DNA from: Planctomycetia bacterium
GTDB taxonomy: Bacteria; Planctomycetota; MHYJ01; WSZJ01
Direction: 5' to 3'
Assembly: GCA_020849035.1 (NCBI GenBank)
Contig: JADLHC010000288.1
Coordinates: forward strand, 1-34,492
Length of the DNA: 34,492 nt
The stretch's first letter is position 1; the number at the start of each line of letters is the position of its first letter. Of this stretch, positions 7,124-15,177 are shown in pieces. The notes under the pieces are model-generated. The model was not told the DNA's origin and did not search any database. It saw nothing but the letters and a program-made list of their open reading frames with translations. A program made the position numbers and the translations under genes.

Positions 7124-8088
7124 CGACCCCGGCCCGGCAGTCGATCTCCTCCTCGGCGCGGCAGGCCGGCGTCTGCGACGCCTGCGGGGCGGGGATCGTG
7201 ATCCAGTTCTTCCAGGTGGCCCTCATGGGAAACCTCCAGTGGTCGTGGAGCGCGGCGTGCGCGGCGTGCCGGAAGACGCTGGGGCAGGACGGCTCGGGGA
7301 TGACGCCCTCGGAGATCCGTTCCGCGATCCTCGGGGCGGAAGGAGAGTGGCGCCTCGCATTCCGCGACCCCTCCGCGGTCGCCATCACGGCGATCAAGGC
7401 GATCCGCGGAATGACGGGGATCGGGCTCAAGGAAGCGAAGGACGCCTGGGATGCGGGCGCGGCTTCCGGCGCCGGCCTGCGCGGGACGCGCGCCGAGTGC
7501 GAGGCACTGGCGGCTCGGCTGCGCGACGACGGTGTGGAAGCGGACGTGATGTTCGCCGGGGCGTCGCAGGGCGCCGGGCCGTTTCTCCCGTCGCCGTCGC
7601 CCACGGCGCCACGCCCGGGGGAGGGGACCTCCGCCGTCGTCATCCAGGGAGGATCGAGCGCGGCCATCGCCGTCATCAAGGCGATCCGCGAGGCGTACGG
7701 TCTGGGGCTGAAGGAAGCGAAGGACGTCTGGGACGCGCGGGAGGCGGGGGACGCGATCCGGGGGTCGCAGGCGCAGTGCGAGGCACTGTCGGCGCGGTTG
7801 CGGGAGGGGCGGATCGCGCACGAACTGCGCGTGCCGGGCGCCGCTCCGGCCCCCGCTCCGGCGCCGGCCGGCGGGAACTGGGTCGTCCGCGTCACCGGCG
7901 GCAGTGAGATCGGGATCCTTGCGATCAAGGCGATCCGCGGAGCCACGGGGCTCGGTCTGAAGGAAGCGAAGGACGTGTGGGACCGTCGGGGGCCCGGGGG
8001 TGCACTGCGAGGTGACCGGGCCTGGTGCGAGCGCGTCCAGGCCGCGCTTCGCAAGGAAGGCATCGAGGCGACGGCAACGCCGACGTAG
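7120..8088 (+). CDS. Zinc-ribbon protein with three tandem ribosomal L7/L12 C-terminal-like domains
   Basis: 322 residues starting at the ATG that overlaps the kinase 2 stop. Residues 15-55 hold two CxxC pairs (C19/C22 and C47/C50), a likely zinc ribbon. Three domains follow, at about 77-144, 172-236 and 254-320, each carrying the hallmark of the ribosomal protein L7/L12 C-terminal domain: AIKAIRGMTGIGLKEAKD, VIKAIREAYGLGLKEAKD and AIKAIRGATGLGLKEAKD. The Lys, Arg, Gly-Leu and KEAK residues that contact translational GTPases in bL12 are kept in all three. Pro/Ala linkers (FLPSPSPTAPRP and an AP repeat) separate the copies. The L7/L12 N-terminal dimerisation domain is absent, so this is not the ribosomal stalk protein. 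It may bind a GTPase factor or, as in the related ClpS fold, act as an adaptor. Coupling to kinase 2 suggests a partner or substrate; this is inference. Confidence 0.85.
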   Translation: MTTPARQSISSSARQAGVCDACGAGIVIQFFQVALMGNLQWSWSAACAACRKTLGQDGSGMTPSEIRSAILGAEGEWRLAFRDPSAVAITAIKAIRGMTGIGLKEAKDAWDAGAASGAGLRGTRAECEALAARLRDDGVEADVMFAGASQGAGPFLPSPSPTAPRPGEGTSAVVIQGGSSAAIAVIKAIREAYGLGLKEAKDVWDAREAGDAIRGSQAQCEALSARLREGRIAHELRVPGAAPAPAPAPAGGNWVVRVTGGSEIGILAIKAIRGATGLGLKEAKDVWDRRGPGGALRGDRAWCERVQAALRKEGIEATATPT

Positions 8089-8201
8089 CCGCCCCGCCGG
8101 ATCCTGGGCGTGTCCGCCACGTCCGCGGGCTGGTCTTCCTGCGGGGCCGCGGCAGAAACATCGCGAGATACGACGACGCGCCGCGTATCTTCTCGCGCGG
8201 A

Positions 8202-9476
8202 ATGTTCCAGCCCCCGCAACACGCCCCGCCCTCGCCCGCCGAACGCCGCATCCTCTTCATCGTCGGCGCCGTGCAGTTCGTGAACATCCTCGACTTCATG
8301 ATGGTCATGCCGCTCGGCCCGGATTTCGGCGCGAAGCTCGGCATTCCCAACTCGCACATCGGATGGATCGGCGGGGCCTACACCGCCGCGGCGGCGATCT
8401 CGGGCGTGATCTGCAGCGCCTTCCTCGACCGCTTCGACCGCCGCAAGGCGCTCGCCGTCGCGATGCTCGGGCTCGTCCTCGGCACCGCCGCCGGCGGCTT
8501 CGCCGTTGGGCTGAACACGCTCATGGCCGCCCGTGTCGCCGCCGGGGCGTTCGGCGGGCCCGCCACCTCGATCTCCCTGTCGATCATCGCCGACGTCATC
8601 CCGCCCCACCGCCGCGGCAAGGCCATGGGCGCCGTCATGGCGGCCTTCTCCATCGCCTCCGTCCTGGGCGTCCCCGCCGGCCTCGAGCTCGCCCGCCACG
8701 CCGGATGGCGCTCGCCTTTCTTCAGCGTCGCCGCCCTCGGATTCCTCGTCGCCGCCGGCGCGGTGGCGCTCATGCCCTCGATGCGAGCCCACCTCGACCA
8801 CCCGCGCCCGCCCGGCTCCGGCATGCTCTCCGTATTCCGCGACCCCGGCGCCCTCTCCGCGCTCGCTTCCGTCGCCACCGTCTACAGCGCCGCGTTCATG
8901 ATCATCCCCAACATCTCGCCTTTCCTGCAGTTCAACTGCCACTACCCCCGCGCCCAGCTCCCCCTCCTTTACATGGTCGGCGGCGCGATCTCGTTCTTCG
9001 TCATGCCCGTCATCGGCCGCCTCGTGGATCGCCTCAGCCCCGCCCCCGTCTCCGCTCTCGGCACCGTCCTCTTCGTCGCCATCCTCTGGCTCGGCTACTC
9101 CCGCCCCGGCCCCCTCCCCGTCATGGTCGTCTTCGTCGGCTTCATGGTCGGCATGTCCTTCCGCAACGTCCCCATGACCTCCCTCTCCACCCGCGGCCCC
9201 CTCCCGCACCAGCGCGCCGGCTTCATGTCCGCCCAGTCCGCCGTCCAGCACCTCGCCGCCTCCGCAGGCGCCGCCCTCTCCTCCGGCCTCCTCCGCGAAC
9301 TCCCCGACCGCTCCCTCGACGGCATGCCCGCCGTCACCGGCATCGCCATCGGCCTCGCGCTCGCCCTCCCCGCCCTCGTCGCGATCACCTACCGGTACGT
9401 CAAGGCGCGGGAAGCGCTGTCGCTGCGGCCGAAAGGAAGCGAGACGGTGCGCGTGCCGGCGCCGGAGATCCGTTAG
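8202..9476 (+). CDS. Major facilitator superfamily transporter
   Basis: 424 residues with about twelve hydrophobic segments, the usual MFS size. The N-terminal half begins FIVGAVQFVNILDFMMVMPL, typical of AraJ-like sugar and drug efflux permeases (DHA1-like). The loop between helices 2 and 3 holds DRFDRRKAL, matching MFS motif A, and PPHRRGKAMG follows helix 4. The substrate cannot be told from sequence. The start was placed at ATG 8202 because the frame upstream lacks MFS character and because a TATCTT box ends ten bases before it, with no Shine-Dalgarno. Its stop overlaps by four bases the stop of the convergent gene ending at 9473. It has no evident link to the kinases. Confidence 0.9.
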   Translation: MFQPPQHAPPSPAERRILFIVGAVQFVNILDFMMVMPLGPDFGAKLGIPNSHIGWIGGAYTAAAAISGVICSAFLDRFDRRKALAVAMLGLVLGTAAGGFAVGLNTLMAARVAAGAFGGPATSISLSIIADVIPPHRRGKAMGAVMAAFSIASVLGVPAGLELARHAGWRSPFFSVAALGFLVAAGAVALMPSMRAHLDHPRPPGSGMLSVFRDPGALSALASVATVYSAAFMIIPNISPFLQFNCHYPRAQLPLLYMVGGAISFFVMPVIGRLVDRLSPAPVSALGTVLFVAILWLGYSRPGPLPVMVVFVGFMVGMSFRNVPMTSLSTRGPLPHQRAGFMSAQSAVQHLAASAGAALSSGLLRELPDRSLDGMPAVTGIAIGLALALPALVAITYRYVKAREALSLRPKGSETVRVPAPEIR

Positions 9477-10183
9477 TCGAAGACGCGCGTCGAGACGTTG
9501 TCGCCCTGCTGGATCTCGCCCTTGCGGAAGTCCGTCAGTTCACGGCAGGCGCACCAGCCCTCTTCCACCTTGTCCACGATCAGCTTCGAAACGTACTCGC
9601 TTCCGCGGTACACGGTGAACTTGTATCCGACCTGCACCTTGTTGTCCGACCCCACGCTGATGAGCACCAGGTTGACCTTGTCGGAGACACCGATGACGAT
9701 GCCGTCGATCTTCGGGATCTCGTCTGGATCGGGCGGAGGCGGTTCCCGGCGCGGGTTGTGCAGCTGGGCCTCCAGGTCGTTCGCCTTCCGGGAGACTTCG
9801 ACGAGCTGCCTTTCCATCTCCGCGATGTCCCGGTAGGCCTTCTCGAGCCGGTCATGGGCCTCGAGCAGCTCCGCCTGCAGCTCCCCCGGGCTCGCGTCCA
9901 CCGGCACGGGCCGCGGCGGCGGCCGCTCCAGGTCCCGTTTCTCCTCCCCCAGACGCGCGACATCGGCCTGCAGCGCGGCCACCGAGCGCAGGAGCGCCTC
10001 CCGCTCGGCGGTCGTCTCGCGCAGCGCCTTCTCGGTCGGCGTTTCCTCCGGCGGAGGCGGCTCGGGGACGTTGAGAAGCGCATTCCGCTGCCGGACCAGC
10101 AGCCCCACGAACGTCACCGCGACGACGAGGGACCCGAGGAGGAACAGGTCCCAGACGCGGAGGTTCTCGCGCAGACGGCTCAT
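9473..10183 (-). CDS. Membrane-anchored coiled-coil protein with C-terminal beta domain
   Basis: 236 residues. One transmembrane helix (about 12-31, LFLLGSLVVAVTFVGLL), a Pro/Glu linker, a long coiled coil (about 50-155), then a compact beta domain (about 165-236) containing GIVIGVSDKVNLVLISVGS and KVQVGYKFTVYRG, ending in GDNVSTRVFD. I recall this last domain as common in uncharacterised planctomycete proteins, usually on an anchor plus coiled coil; its function is unknown. The ATG at 10183 was chosen because GGAG lies eight bases upstream and a TACAAT promoter box falls inside the longer open frame that reaches 10291. The C-terminal part should face the periplasm. Confidence 0.75.
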   Translation of the reverse strand: MSRLRENLRVWDLFLLGSLVVAVTFVGLLVRQRNALLNVPEPPPPEETPTEKALRETTAEREALLRSVAALQADVARLGEEKRDLERPPPRPVPVDASPGELQAELLEAHDRLEKAYRDIAEMERQLVEVSRKANDLEAQLHNPRREPPPPDPDEIPKIDGIVIGVSDKVNLVLISVGSDNKVQVGYKFTVYRGSEYVSKLIVDKVEEGWCACRELTDFRKGEIQQGDNVSTRVFD

Positions 10184-10213
10184 CGCCCGACTCCGATTCA
10201 CATTCCTGCCCGG

Positions 10214-10219
10214 ATTGTA
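10214..10219 (-). promoter_or_regulatory. Candidate -10 box (TACAAT)
   Basis: On the minus strand TACAAT, a near-consensus -10, lies 30 bases upstream of the ATG at 10183. It would give a leader of about 20 bases that holds GGAG. No good -35 is visible. Confidence 0.45.
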
Positions 10220-10362
10220 GACCGGGCGGGTTGACCCCCGATGCTCCTTCGTCTCACAATGTCCGCCGCTAGTCGCCGCCGGGCGAACCAATCGCGCTGC
10301 GCCTGAACTTCACTGGAGTGTGCCCGCCCGGGCTCCCAGGGGTTCGTGACCCGGAGGGCGCT

Positions 10363-11451
10363 ATGTCGAGCGGGAGCTCAAGCCGACCTGCATTGCCGCG
10401 TGGCACAACCGTCCTCCTTCGCGACCTCCGCGACCTGATTGACCGGGCGAGAGGCGAGGTCGCGAAGCAGGTCAACTCAGCACTGGTCCTCCTGTACTGG
10501 CAGGTCGGCCGGCGGGTGAGCAAAGACCTGCTTCACGAGCGACGCGGGAAGTACGGCCAGGAAATTCTCCACACGCTGTCGCTTCGGCTCAGCGCCGAGT
10601 ACGGTCGAGGCTGGTCGCTGCCCAATATCGTGCGGATGGTCCAGTTGGCGCAGCAGGTTCCGGACGCGAAGATTATTGCGACACTGTCGCAACAATTGGG
10701 CTGGAGCCACTTCGCCGCCATTGTCCCGCTCCGTGACCCACTCCAGCGGATGTTCTACGCGGAGATGTGCCGACTCGAGCGGTGGAGCGTCCGCATGCTC
10801 CGGCAGAAGATCGCATCCATGCTCTTTGAGAGAACGTCCCTGTCCAGGAAGCCGCGCTCCCTGATCCGTCGCGAGCTAGAGGCGGTTCGTGATCAGGATC
10901 GACTGACCCCGGACCTCGCCTTCCGCGACCCGTATGTCCTCGACTTCCTCGGGCTGAAGGACAGGTATCTGGAGAAGGATCTCGAGGACGCGATCATGAG
11001 GGACCTGGAGCGGTTTCTCCTCGAGCTCGGATCAGACTTCTGCTTTGTCGCGCGCCAGAAGCGGATCACCGTGGATGGCGAGGACCACTCGCTCGACCTC
11101 CTGTTCTTCCATCGCGGGTTGCGGCGGCTGGTTGCGCTCGACCTGAAACTCGGCGCGTTCCAGGCGGCAGACAAGGGGCAGATGGAGCTTTATCTGCGGT
11201 GGCTGGAGAGGCATGAGCAGCGGCGAGGTGAAGATCCGCCGATCGGGCTGATCCTGTGCGCCGGAAGCCGACAGGAGACCGTGGAGTTGCTCGAGCTGGA
11301 CAGGAGCCGGATCCGCGTAGCGACCTACTGGACGAAGGTGCTTCCGCGCCAGCTCCTCCGTCGCAGGCTGCGAGCTGCTTTACTGGCCGCGCAGGAACGC
11401 CTGGCGTGTCGGCAACCCGCACTATCTGGGTCCGCAAGACCTATTCGTTGA
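10363..11451 (+). CDS. DUF1016 / YhcG-type PDDEXK nuclease-family protein
   Basis: 362 residues. The N-terminal half (about 20-190) is the DUF1016 N domain: LLYWQVGRRVSKDLL, a YGQEILHTLSLRLSAEYGRG segment, LSQQLGWSHFAAIVPL and RWSVRMLRQKI. The C-terminal half is the PDDEXK-like domain with FLGLKDRYLEKDLEDAI, FCFVARQKRI, SLDLLFFHR and the core residues D245, D260 and K262 in ALDLKLG, where most relatives have ELK. The family is widespread, often near mobile or defence genes, and its role is poorly defined. GGAGG lies five bases before the ATG. Base composition is less GC-rich than the flanking kinase genes and the gene is isolated in function, which fits horizontal transfer. Confidence 0.9.
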   Translation: MSSGSSSRPALPRGTTVLLRDLRDLIDRARGEVAKQVNSALVLLYWQVGRRVSKDLLHERRGKYGQEILHTLSLRLSAEYGRGWSLPNIVRMVQLAQQVPDAKIIATLSQQLGWSHFAAIVPLRDPLQRMFYAEMCRLERWSVRMLRQKIASMLFERTSLSRKPRSLIRRELEAVRDQDRLTPDLAFRDPYVLDFLGLKDRYLEKDLEDAIMRDLERFLLELGSDFCFVARQKRITVDGEDHSLDLLFFHRGLRRLVALDLKLGAFQAADKGQMELYLRWLERHEQRRGEDPPIGLILCAGSRQETVELLELDRSRIRVATYWTKVLPRQLLRRRLRAALLAAQERLACRQPALSGSARPIR

Positions 11452-11559
11452 AGGACTTGCGTCATTTCCAGGAACCCGCTGACGCTTGCCCCCCTCGTCC
11501 GCACTGCTCTCTGGAGACAGATGCCCCCGATTTGACGTCAACCCCGTTCCGGAGGCTCC

Positions 11560-12327
11560 ATGACCCGCAGGTTCTTCCCGACCCTCGCCGCGGCCATCCT
11601 CGTCCTCGCCGCGGCCGGCACGGCCAGTGCCAAGACCATCTCGTGGGACGTCGGCGATTCGTTCGGCGGCCCGACCCTCGGCGGCTCCTACGGCGGCCAT
11701 TTCCTCATGGAGAACACGCCCACCTCCGCCGACGTCGACGCCTCGCTCTTCGCGACCGGAAGCTGGATGGGCACGAGCTACAGCCTCTTCACCGCCGACT
11801 ACACCGCCCACCAGTCCCTGGGCAGCGCGGAGGCCGAAGCCACGGTGACGTACATGGGCTCGGTGGTGTTCCACAAGTCGCTGGCGAAGTCCTGGAAGTG
11901 GTCCTGGAAGAAGTCGAAGACGGTGTTCGAGAAGTCGGCGACGTTCTCGGTGTTCGGCGTGCCGGTCTCGGTTTCGACGGACTGCAAGTGGGTGGTCGAC
12001 GCGAAGCTGAACCTGGGCTTCTCGCTGACGGGCTGCGGCGCGGACGGGAGCGCGGCGTTCGACCTGAAGGCGACCGGGAGCGCGGGGATCTCGATCCCGT
12101 TCGTGTTCTCCGGGAGCCTGGTGGTGAAGGTGACGGTGGTCGAGGTGAAACCGACGGGCGAGCTCGAGGCGAACTTCTCGTACCTGCACGCGGCCTTCGC
12201 CGTCAAGGCGAACGCCTCGATCGACCTCAGCCTCGCGACGTCGTTCTTCGGGATCAGCCTGCCGCCGGTGACGTTCTACCGCGAGAAGGTGTACGACAAG
12301 ACGTGGAGCTGGACGGAAGAGCTCTAA
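11560..12327 (+). CDS. Secreted beta-rich protein of unknown function
   Basis: 255 residues. A signal peptide is clear (MTRRFFPTLAAAILVLAAAG, cut likely after ASA). The mature part is beta-rich, with alternating hydrophobic residues, few charges and a Trp/Lys-rich stretch SWKWSWKKSKT; a WSW motif recurs near the C-terminus (KTWSWTEEL). Two cysteines (in TDCKW and TGCGA) could form a disulphide. No family was recognised; a beta-barrel or beta-prism periplasmic or outer-surface protein is possible. GGAGG is four bases before the ATG. A strong hairpin follows the stop, so it is probably transcribed alone. Confidence 0.8.
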   Translation: MTRRFFPTLAAAILVLAAAGTASAKTISWDVGDSFGGPTLGGSYGGHFLMENTPTSADVDASLFATGSWMGTSYSLFTADYTAHQSLGSAEAEATVTYMGSVVFHKSLAKSWKWSWKKSKTVFEKSATFSVFGVPVSVSTDCKWVVDAKLNLGFSLTGCGADGSAAFDLKATGSAGISIPFVFSGSLVVKVTVVEVKPTGELEANFSYLHAAFAVKANASIDLSLATSFFGISLPPVTFYREKVYDKTWSWTEEL

Positions 12328-12331
12328 CCCC

Positions 12332-12366
12332 CCTGCGGGAGGAAGCGTGAGGCTTCCTCCCGCGGG
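12332..12366 (+). terminator. Hairpin terminator after the secreted protein gene
   Basis: A 15-bp stem (12332-12346 with 12352-12366, one T-G wobble) around the loop GTGAG starts five bases after the stop and is followed by TTT. It ends only 15 bases before the next ATG, so read-through or a 5' leader role for the next gene is also possible. Confidence 0.65.
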
Positions 12367-12381
12367 TTTCCACCCGAGACC

Positions 12382-14583
12382 ATGAGCCGCAAGCGCCGCC
12401 GGCCCGCGACCTCAGAACCGTTCCCGCTGATTTCGTGGGAAGGGGTTCCGGAGGAAGACTCCGTCTCGACGGCGGTGGCGGAGCCGGAGCAGGCGGCGCC
12501 GTTCGAGGAAGTGGCGCCGGTGGTCGAGGCGCCGAAGGTGGTGACGGAGGCGCCGCGCGAGGCGCCGAAGGCGTCGAAGAAGAAAAAGAAGAAGCAGAAG
12601 GCGGAGGCGGTGCAGCCCGCCGCGCCGCTGCCGAAGGTCGCGGTCGGGACGGATCTGCGGTTCTGGCTGCGCGCGGCGCTGGCGATCGGCGGGGCCGCCG
12701 TGGCGGCGACGCTCGTCGCGGCGGTGTGGCTGTGGCGGCGGCCGGCGCCCGCTCCTGCGCCCGCCGAGACCTCCTTCGCGGCTCCCGCGCTCGCCGCGTC
12801 CATCGAGGACGTCGAGAAGTCGCTCACCCGGGACGCGGCCGCCTCCGCCGCACCCGCCGGCCTCGCCTTCGGCTACCGGGCCGGCGACGTCCTCGCCTAC
12901 AACTTCGAGTTCGTCCAGAACCTCCAGGTCGGCGTCAGCGCAGCCTTCATCGAGACCGCCCAGCGCCGTGGCGGAAGCGTTTCGGCGTCCCCGGTCCGCG
13001 ACGTCCGCCTGGGCTGGCGCCTGGGCGGCCGCGCCGACCTGGCCGTTTACGAGTCCGGCGAAACGCTCACCGTCGGGTGGCGCTTCAGCCAGATGTCCCT
13101 CGACCTCCGCGGCGACGCTTCCGGCTCCCCCGCCGGAAGCGCCGCGGCGCTCGAGGACCTGAGGAAGGCCCTGAACTGCGAAGCGCTGGTGACGATGACG
13201 CGGCGGGGGGAGATCGCGGCGGTGGGGTTCGCGAAGGGGACGGTGCCGTGGGTGCAGTCGCTGCTATCGGCGGTGGTGCTGTCGGCGCGGGTGACGTTCC
13301 CCGAGGCGCCGTGCGCGGCGTGGAAGGCGACGGAGGCGGACACGACCGGGCGGTACCTCGCGGAGTACAAGGCGGAGGGCGGCTACGCCTCGGCGGACGG
13401 CCGCACGGCGCGGATCGCGCGGACGAAGGTCGCGTACTCCCGGCTCGCCAGCACGTCGGCGGAGGGCGACGCCGCCTCGACGACGCTCGAGGGCGGCGCG
13501 GTCGCCCTCTGGGACCCCGAGAACGGCCGCTTCCGCACGTTCCGCGTGGACGAGAAGCTCCGGCTCGAAGGCAAGGACTTCGCCCAGACCGTCACCTCCT
13601 CCACCGCCGGCGGGATGCGCTTCGCCGGCGCCTCGCGCGACGAGGACCTCGCCGCGAACGGCGCCGCGAAGGCGAAGGCGTTCCGGGAGGGCGGGGAGAG
13701 GCTGACGCCGGGGACGGCGGACATCGCGGCGCGGCTGGCCGGGCAGGCGGAGTCGGCGCGGCTGCGCGGCCTGACGGGCGGGATGACGCTCGAGGACGCC
13801 GTCGCGCGGCTGGAGAAGCTCGCGGCGGCCGACCAGCTCGACTCTCCGGAGGCGTCGGACCTCTTCGACCGCCTCGCGGCGATCCTCAAACTTGACGACA
13901 CGGCCGTTTCGGCGGCGCTTGAGATCGTTCTCCAGGCTACGGCGCATCCTGCAGTCCGCGTCGCCCTCACCGACGCGCTGGGCGCCGCCGAAACGCCGCG
14001 TTCGCTCGCGGCCCTTCTCGAGATCGCGGACAACGACGCCCTCGATCCCGACCTCCGAGGCAACGCGTTCACCGGCCTCGCCATGGCCGAGGCCCCGCCG
14101 GCCGGCGCCGAGCCCGCCGCGCGCGCCGCCGCCGTCTTCGGCCAGCCCGCTGCCGAGCCCGCCCTCCTCGCCCTCGGCATGCTCGCCCGCAAGGCCGGCG
14201 ACGCCCGCGCCTCCGAGCTCGCCGACGCCCTCCGCACTCTCGGCCGCGCTTCCAGCGACCCCGACTGGCAGTCCAGCTACCTCGAAGCCCTCGGCAACGC
14301 CGGTCTCCCCGGCACGCTCGGCGAGGTCGAGAAGTTCCTCGCCCGCGACGACGCCCACACCCGCGCCCGCGCGACCTTTGCGCTCCGGTTCGTGAAGGGC
14401 GACCGCGCCGACGCCCTCCTCGCCGCCGCCCGCGCCGACGCTTCCCCCGCCGTCCGCCTGGCCGCCGTCGCCGCGCTCGGCTTCCGCGGGACGGAAGCGG
14501 CGCGCGCGATGCTCGAGGACGCGAAGCGGGATGCGGATCCGCGAGTGCGGAATGCCGCGGAAGCGGCAGGGAATTCGAAGTAG
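12382..14583 (+). CDS. Membrane-anchored protein with beta domain and HEAT-like repeats (vitellogenin-like?)
   Basis: 733 residues. Residues 1-90 are cytoplasmic, Pro/Glu-rich with a Lys run; one transmembrane helix lies at about 94-118 (FWLRAALAIGGAAVAATLVA). The periplasmic part starts with a beta domain (about 145-400) opening FGYRAGDVLAYNFEF, followed from about 470 by helical repeats with HEAT character, for example ARATFALRFVKGDRADALLA and AVRLAAVAALGFRGTEAARA. The order beta sheet then helical repeats, and the opening Y-x-Y-x-F pattern, recall the N-terminal module of vitellogenin and lipid transfer proteins; that match is a structural guess. There is no obvious Shine-Dalgarno or TANNNT box before the ATG, which sits just after the upstream hairpin. 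Function unknown; lipid or lipoprotein handling is possible. Confidence 0.75.
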   Translation: MSRKRRRPATSEPFPLISWEGVPEEDSVSTAVAEPEQAAPFEEVAPVVEAPKVVTEAPREAPKASKKKKKKQKAEAVQPAAPLPKVAVGTDLRFWLRAALAIGGAAVAATLVAAVWLWRRPAPAPAPAETSFAAPALAASIEDVEKSLTRDAAASAAPAGLAFGYRAGDVLAYNFEFVQNLQVGVSAAFIETAQRRGGSVSASPVRDVRLGWRLGGRADLAVYESGETLTVGWRFSQMSLDLRGDASGSPAGSAAALEDLRKALNCEALVTMTRRGEIAAVGFAKGTVPWVQSLLSAVVLSARVTFPEAPCAAWKATEADTTGRYLAEYKAEGGYASADGRTARIARTKVAYSRLASTSAEGDAASTTLEGGAVALWDPENGRFRTFRVDEKLRLEGKDFAQTVTSSTAGGMRFAGASRDEDLAANGAAKAKAFREGGERLTPGTADIAARLAGQAESARLRGLTGGMTLEDAVARLEKLAAADQLDSPEASDLFDRLAAILKLDDTAVSAALEIVLQATAHPAVRVALTDALGAAETPRSLAALLEIADNDALDPDLRGNAFTGLAMAEAPPAGAEPAARAAAVFGQPAAEPALLALGMLARKAGDARASELADALRTLGRASSDPDWQSSYLEALGNAGLPGTLGEVEKFLARDDAHTRARATFALRFVKGDRADALLAAARADASPAVRLAAVAALGFRGTEAARAMLEDAKRDADPRVRNAAEAAGNSK

Positions 14584-14617
14584 GTTTGCTCGGCCATCCG
14601 AGTCACATTGCCCAATC

Positions 14618-14688
14618 GCGCCCGTGCCCCAGATGGGGTGGATCGCCGTTCACGGGCGCCGATGGCCGGGTGCGGATTATTCCCGGCC
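14618..14688. repeat. Two inverted repeats between convergent genes, possible terminator region
   Basis: A perfect 9-bp inverted repeat (14618-14626 and 14651-14659, GCGCCCGTG) encloses a smaller CCCC/GGGG hairpin. Next to it is a 7-bp repeat (GGCCGGG 14664-14670, CCCGGCC 14682-14688). Both lie between two gene 3' ends. There is no T tract, so factor-assisted or bidirectional termination is the likeliest role. Confidence 0.5.
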
Positions 14689-14700
14689 CGGACGAGGAGC

Positions 14701-15177
14701 TCATTTTCGAAGAGACTCTATGACGAGTGGGGTCAGGTCCGGCAACCCATCCGCCATGATGATCCCTTCCGGGCGAGCGACCTTCTCTGCGGGCGAGGAG
14801 GGAAACGAGTCAGGTACCGAGAACAAGATCCGAAAACCCTGCTTCCGCGCGATATTGGTGCTCGCCGAGATGGCGTCTCGCACGAGCCCATTGATCAGGT
14901 CGAGATGAACTTGTTCGAGTTCCGAGAACAGTTCAGAAGGCGGCCTGCCTGACGACTCGAGGGCGCGCTTTCTGTCCAGCGCGGCGTCCAGCCTTGCTTG
15001 GTAGTCGGGGAGCGCCTCAACTACTTCTCCGAGGCGCACAATTGCAATTCCGACCGGGACCTTGCCCGCGCATCTCTCTGCGCAGGATTGGCACCCGGAG
15101 AGAAGGCCAGTCGCCAGAAGGACAACAGCCGCGGCGAGTCGATGCGCTGGAACCATGAGGAGGCGAAGATCAGTCAC
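14701..15177 (-). CDS. OmpH/Skp-like lipoprotein
   Basis: 158 residues. A signal sequence with lipobox LLSGC (Cys at 29) predicts a lipoprotein. The mature part follows the OmpH/Skp plan: a beta strand VGIAIVRLGEVVEALPDYQA, a helical arm (LDAALDRKRALESS to LELINGLV region), and a C-terminal strand-helix portion ending DLTPLVIESLRK, comparable to the DLT-x-x-V-I-x-x-L ending of Skp. Skp is a periplasmic chaperone for outer-membrane proteins and is normally soluble, so lipid anchoring is unusual. The start is GTG at 15177, chosen because GGGAGAG precedes it; the ATG at 15156 lacks a ribosome binding site. It overlaps the upstream gene by eight bases, so the two are coupled. Confidence 0.75.
   Translation of the reverse strand: MTDLRLLMVPAHRLAAAVVLLATGLLSGCQSCAERCAGKVPVGIAIVRLGEVVEALPDYQARLDAALDRKRALESSGRPPSELFSELEQVHLDLINGLVRDAISASTNIARKQGFRILFSVPDSFPSSPAEKVARPEGIIMADGLPDLTPLVIESLRK

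Noticed and set aside
10184-10291. Longer start for the coiled-coil protein at 10291
   Set aside because: The added residues are Arg/Gly/Asn-rich without pattern, and a TACAAT promoter box lies inside them; ATG 10183 has GGAG upstream.
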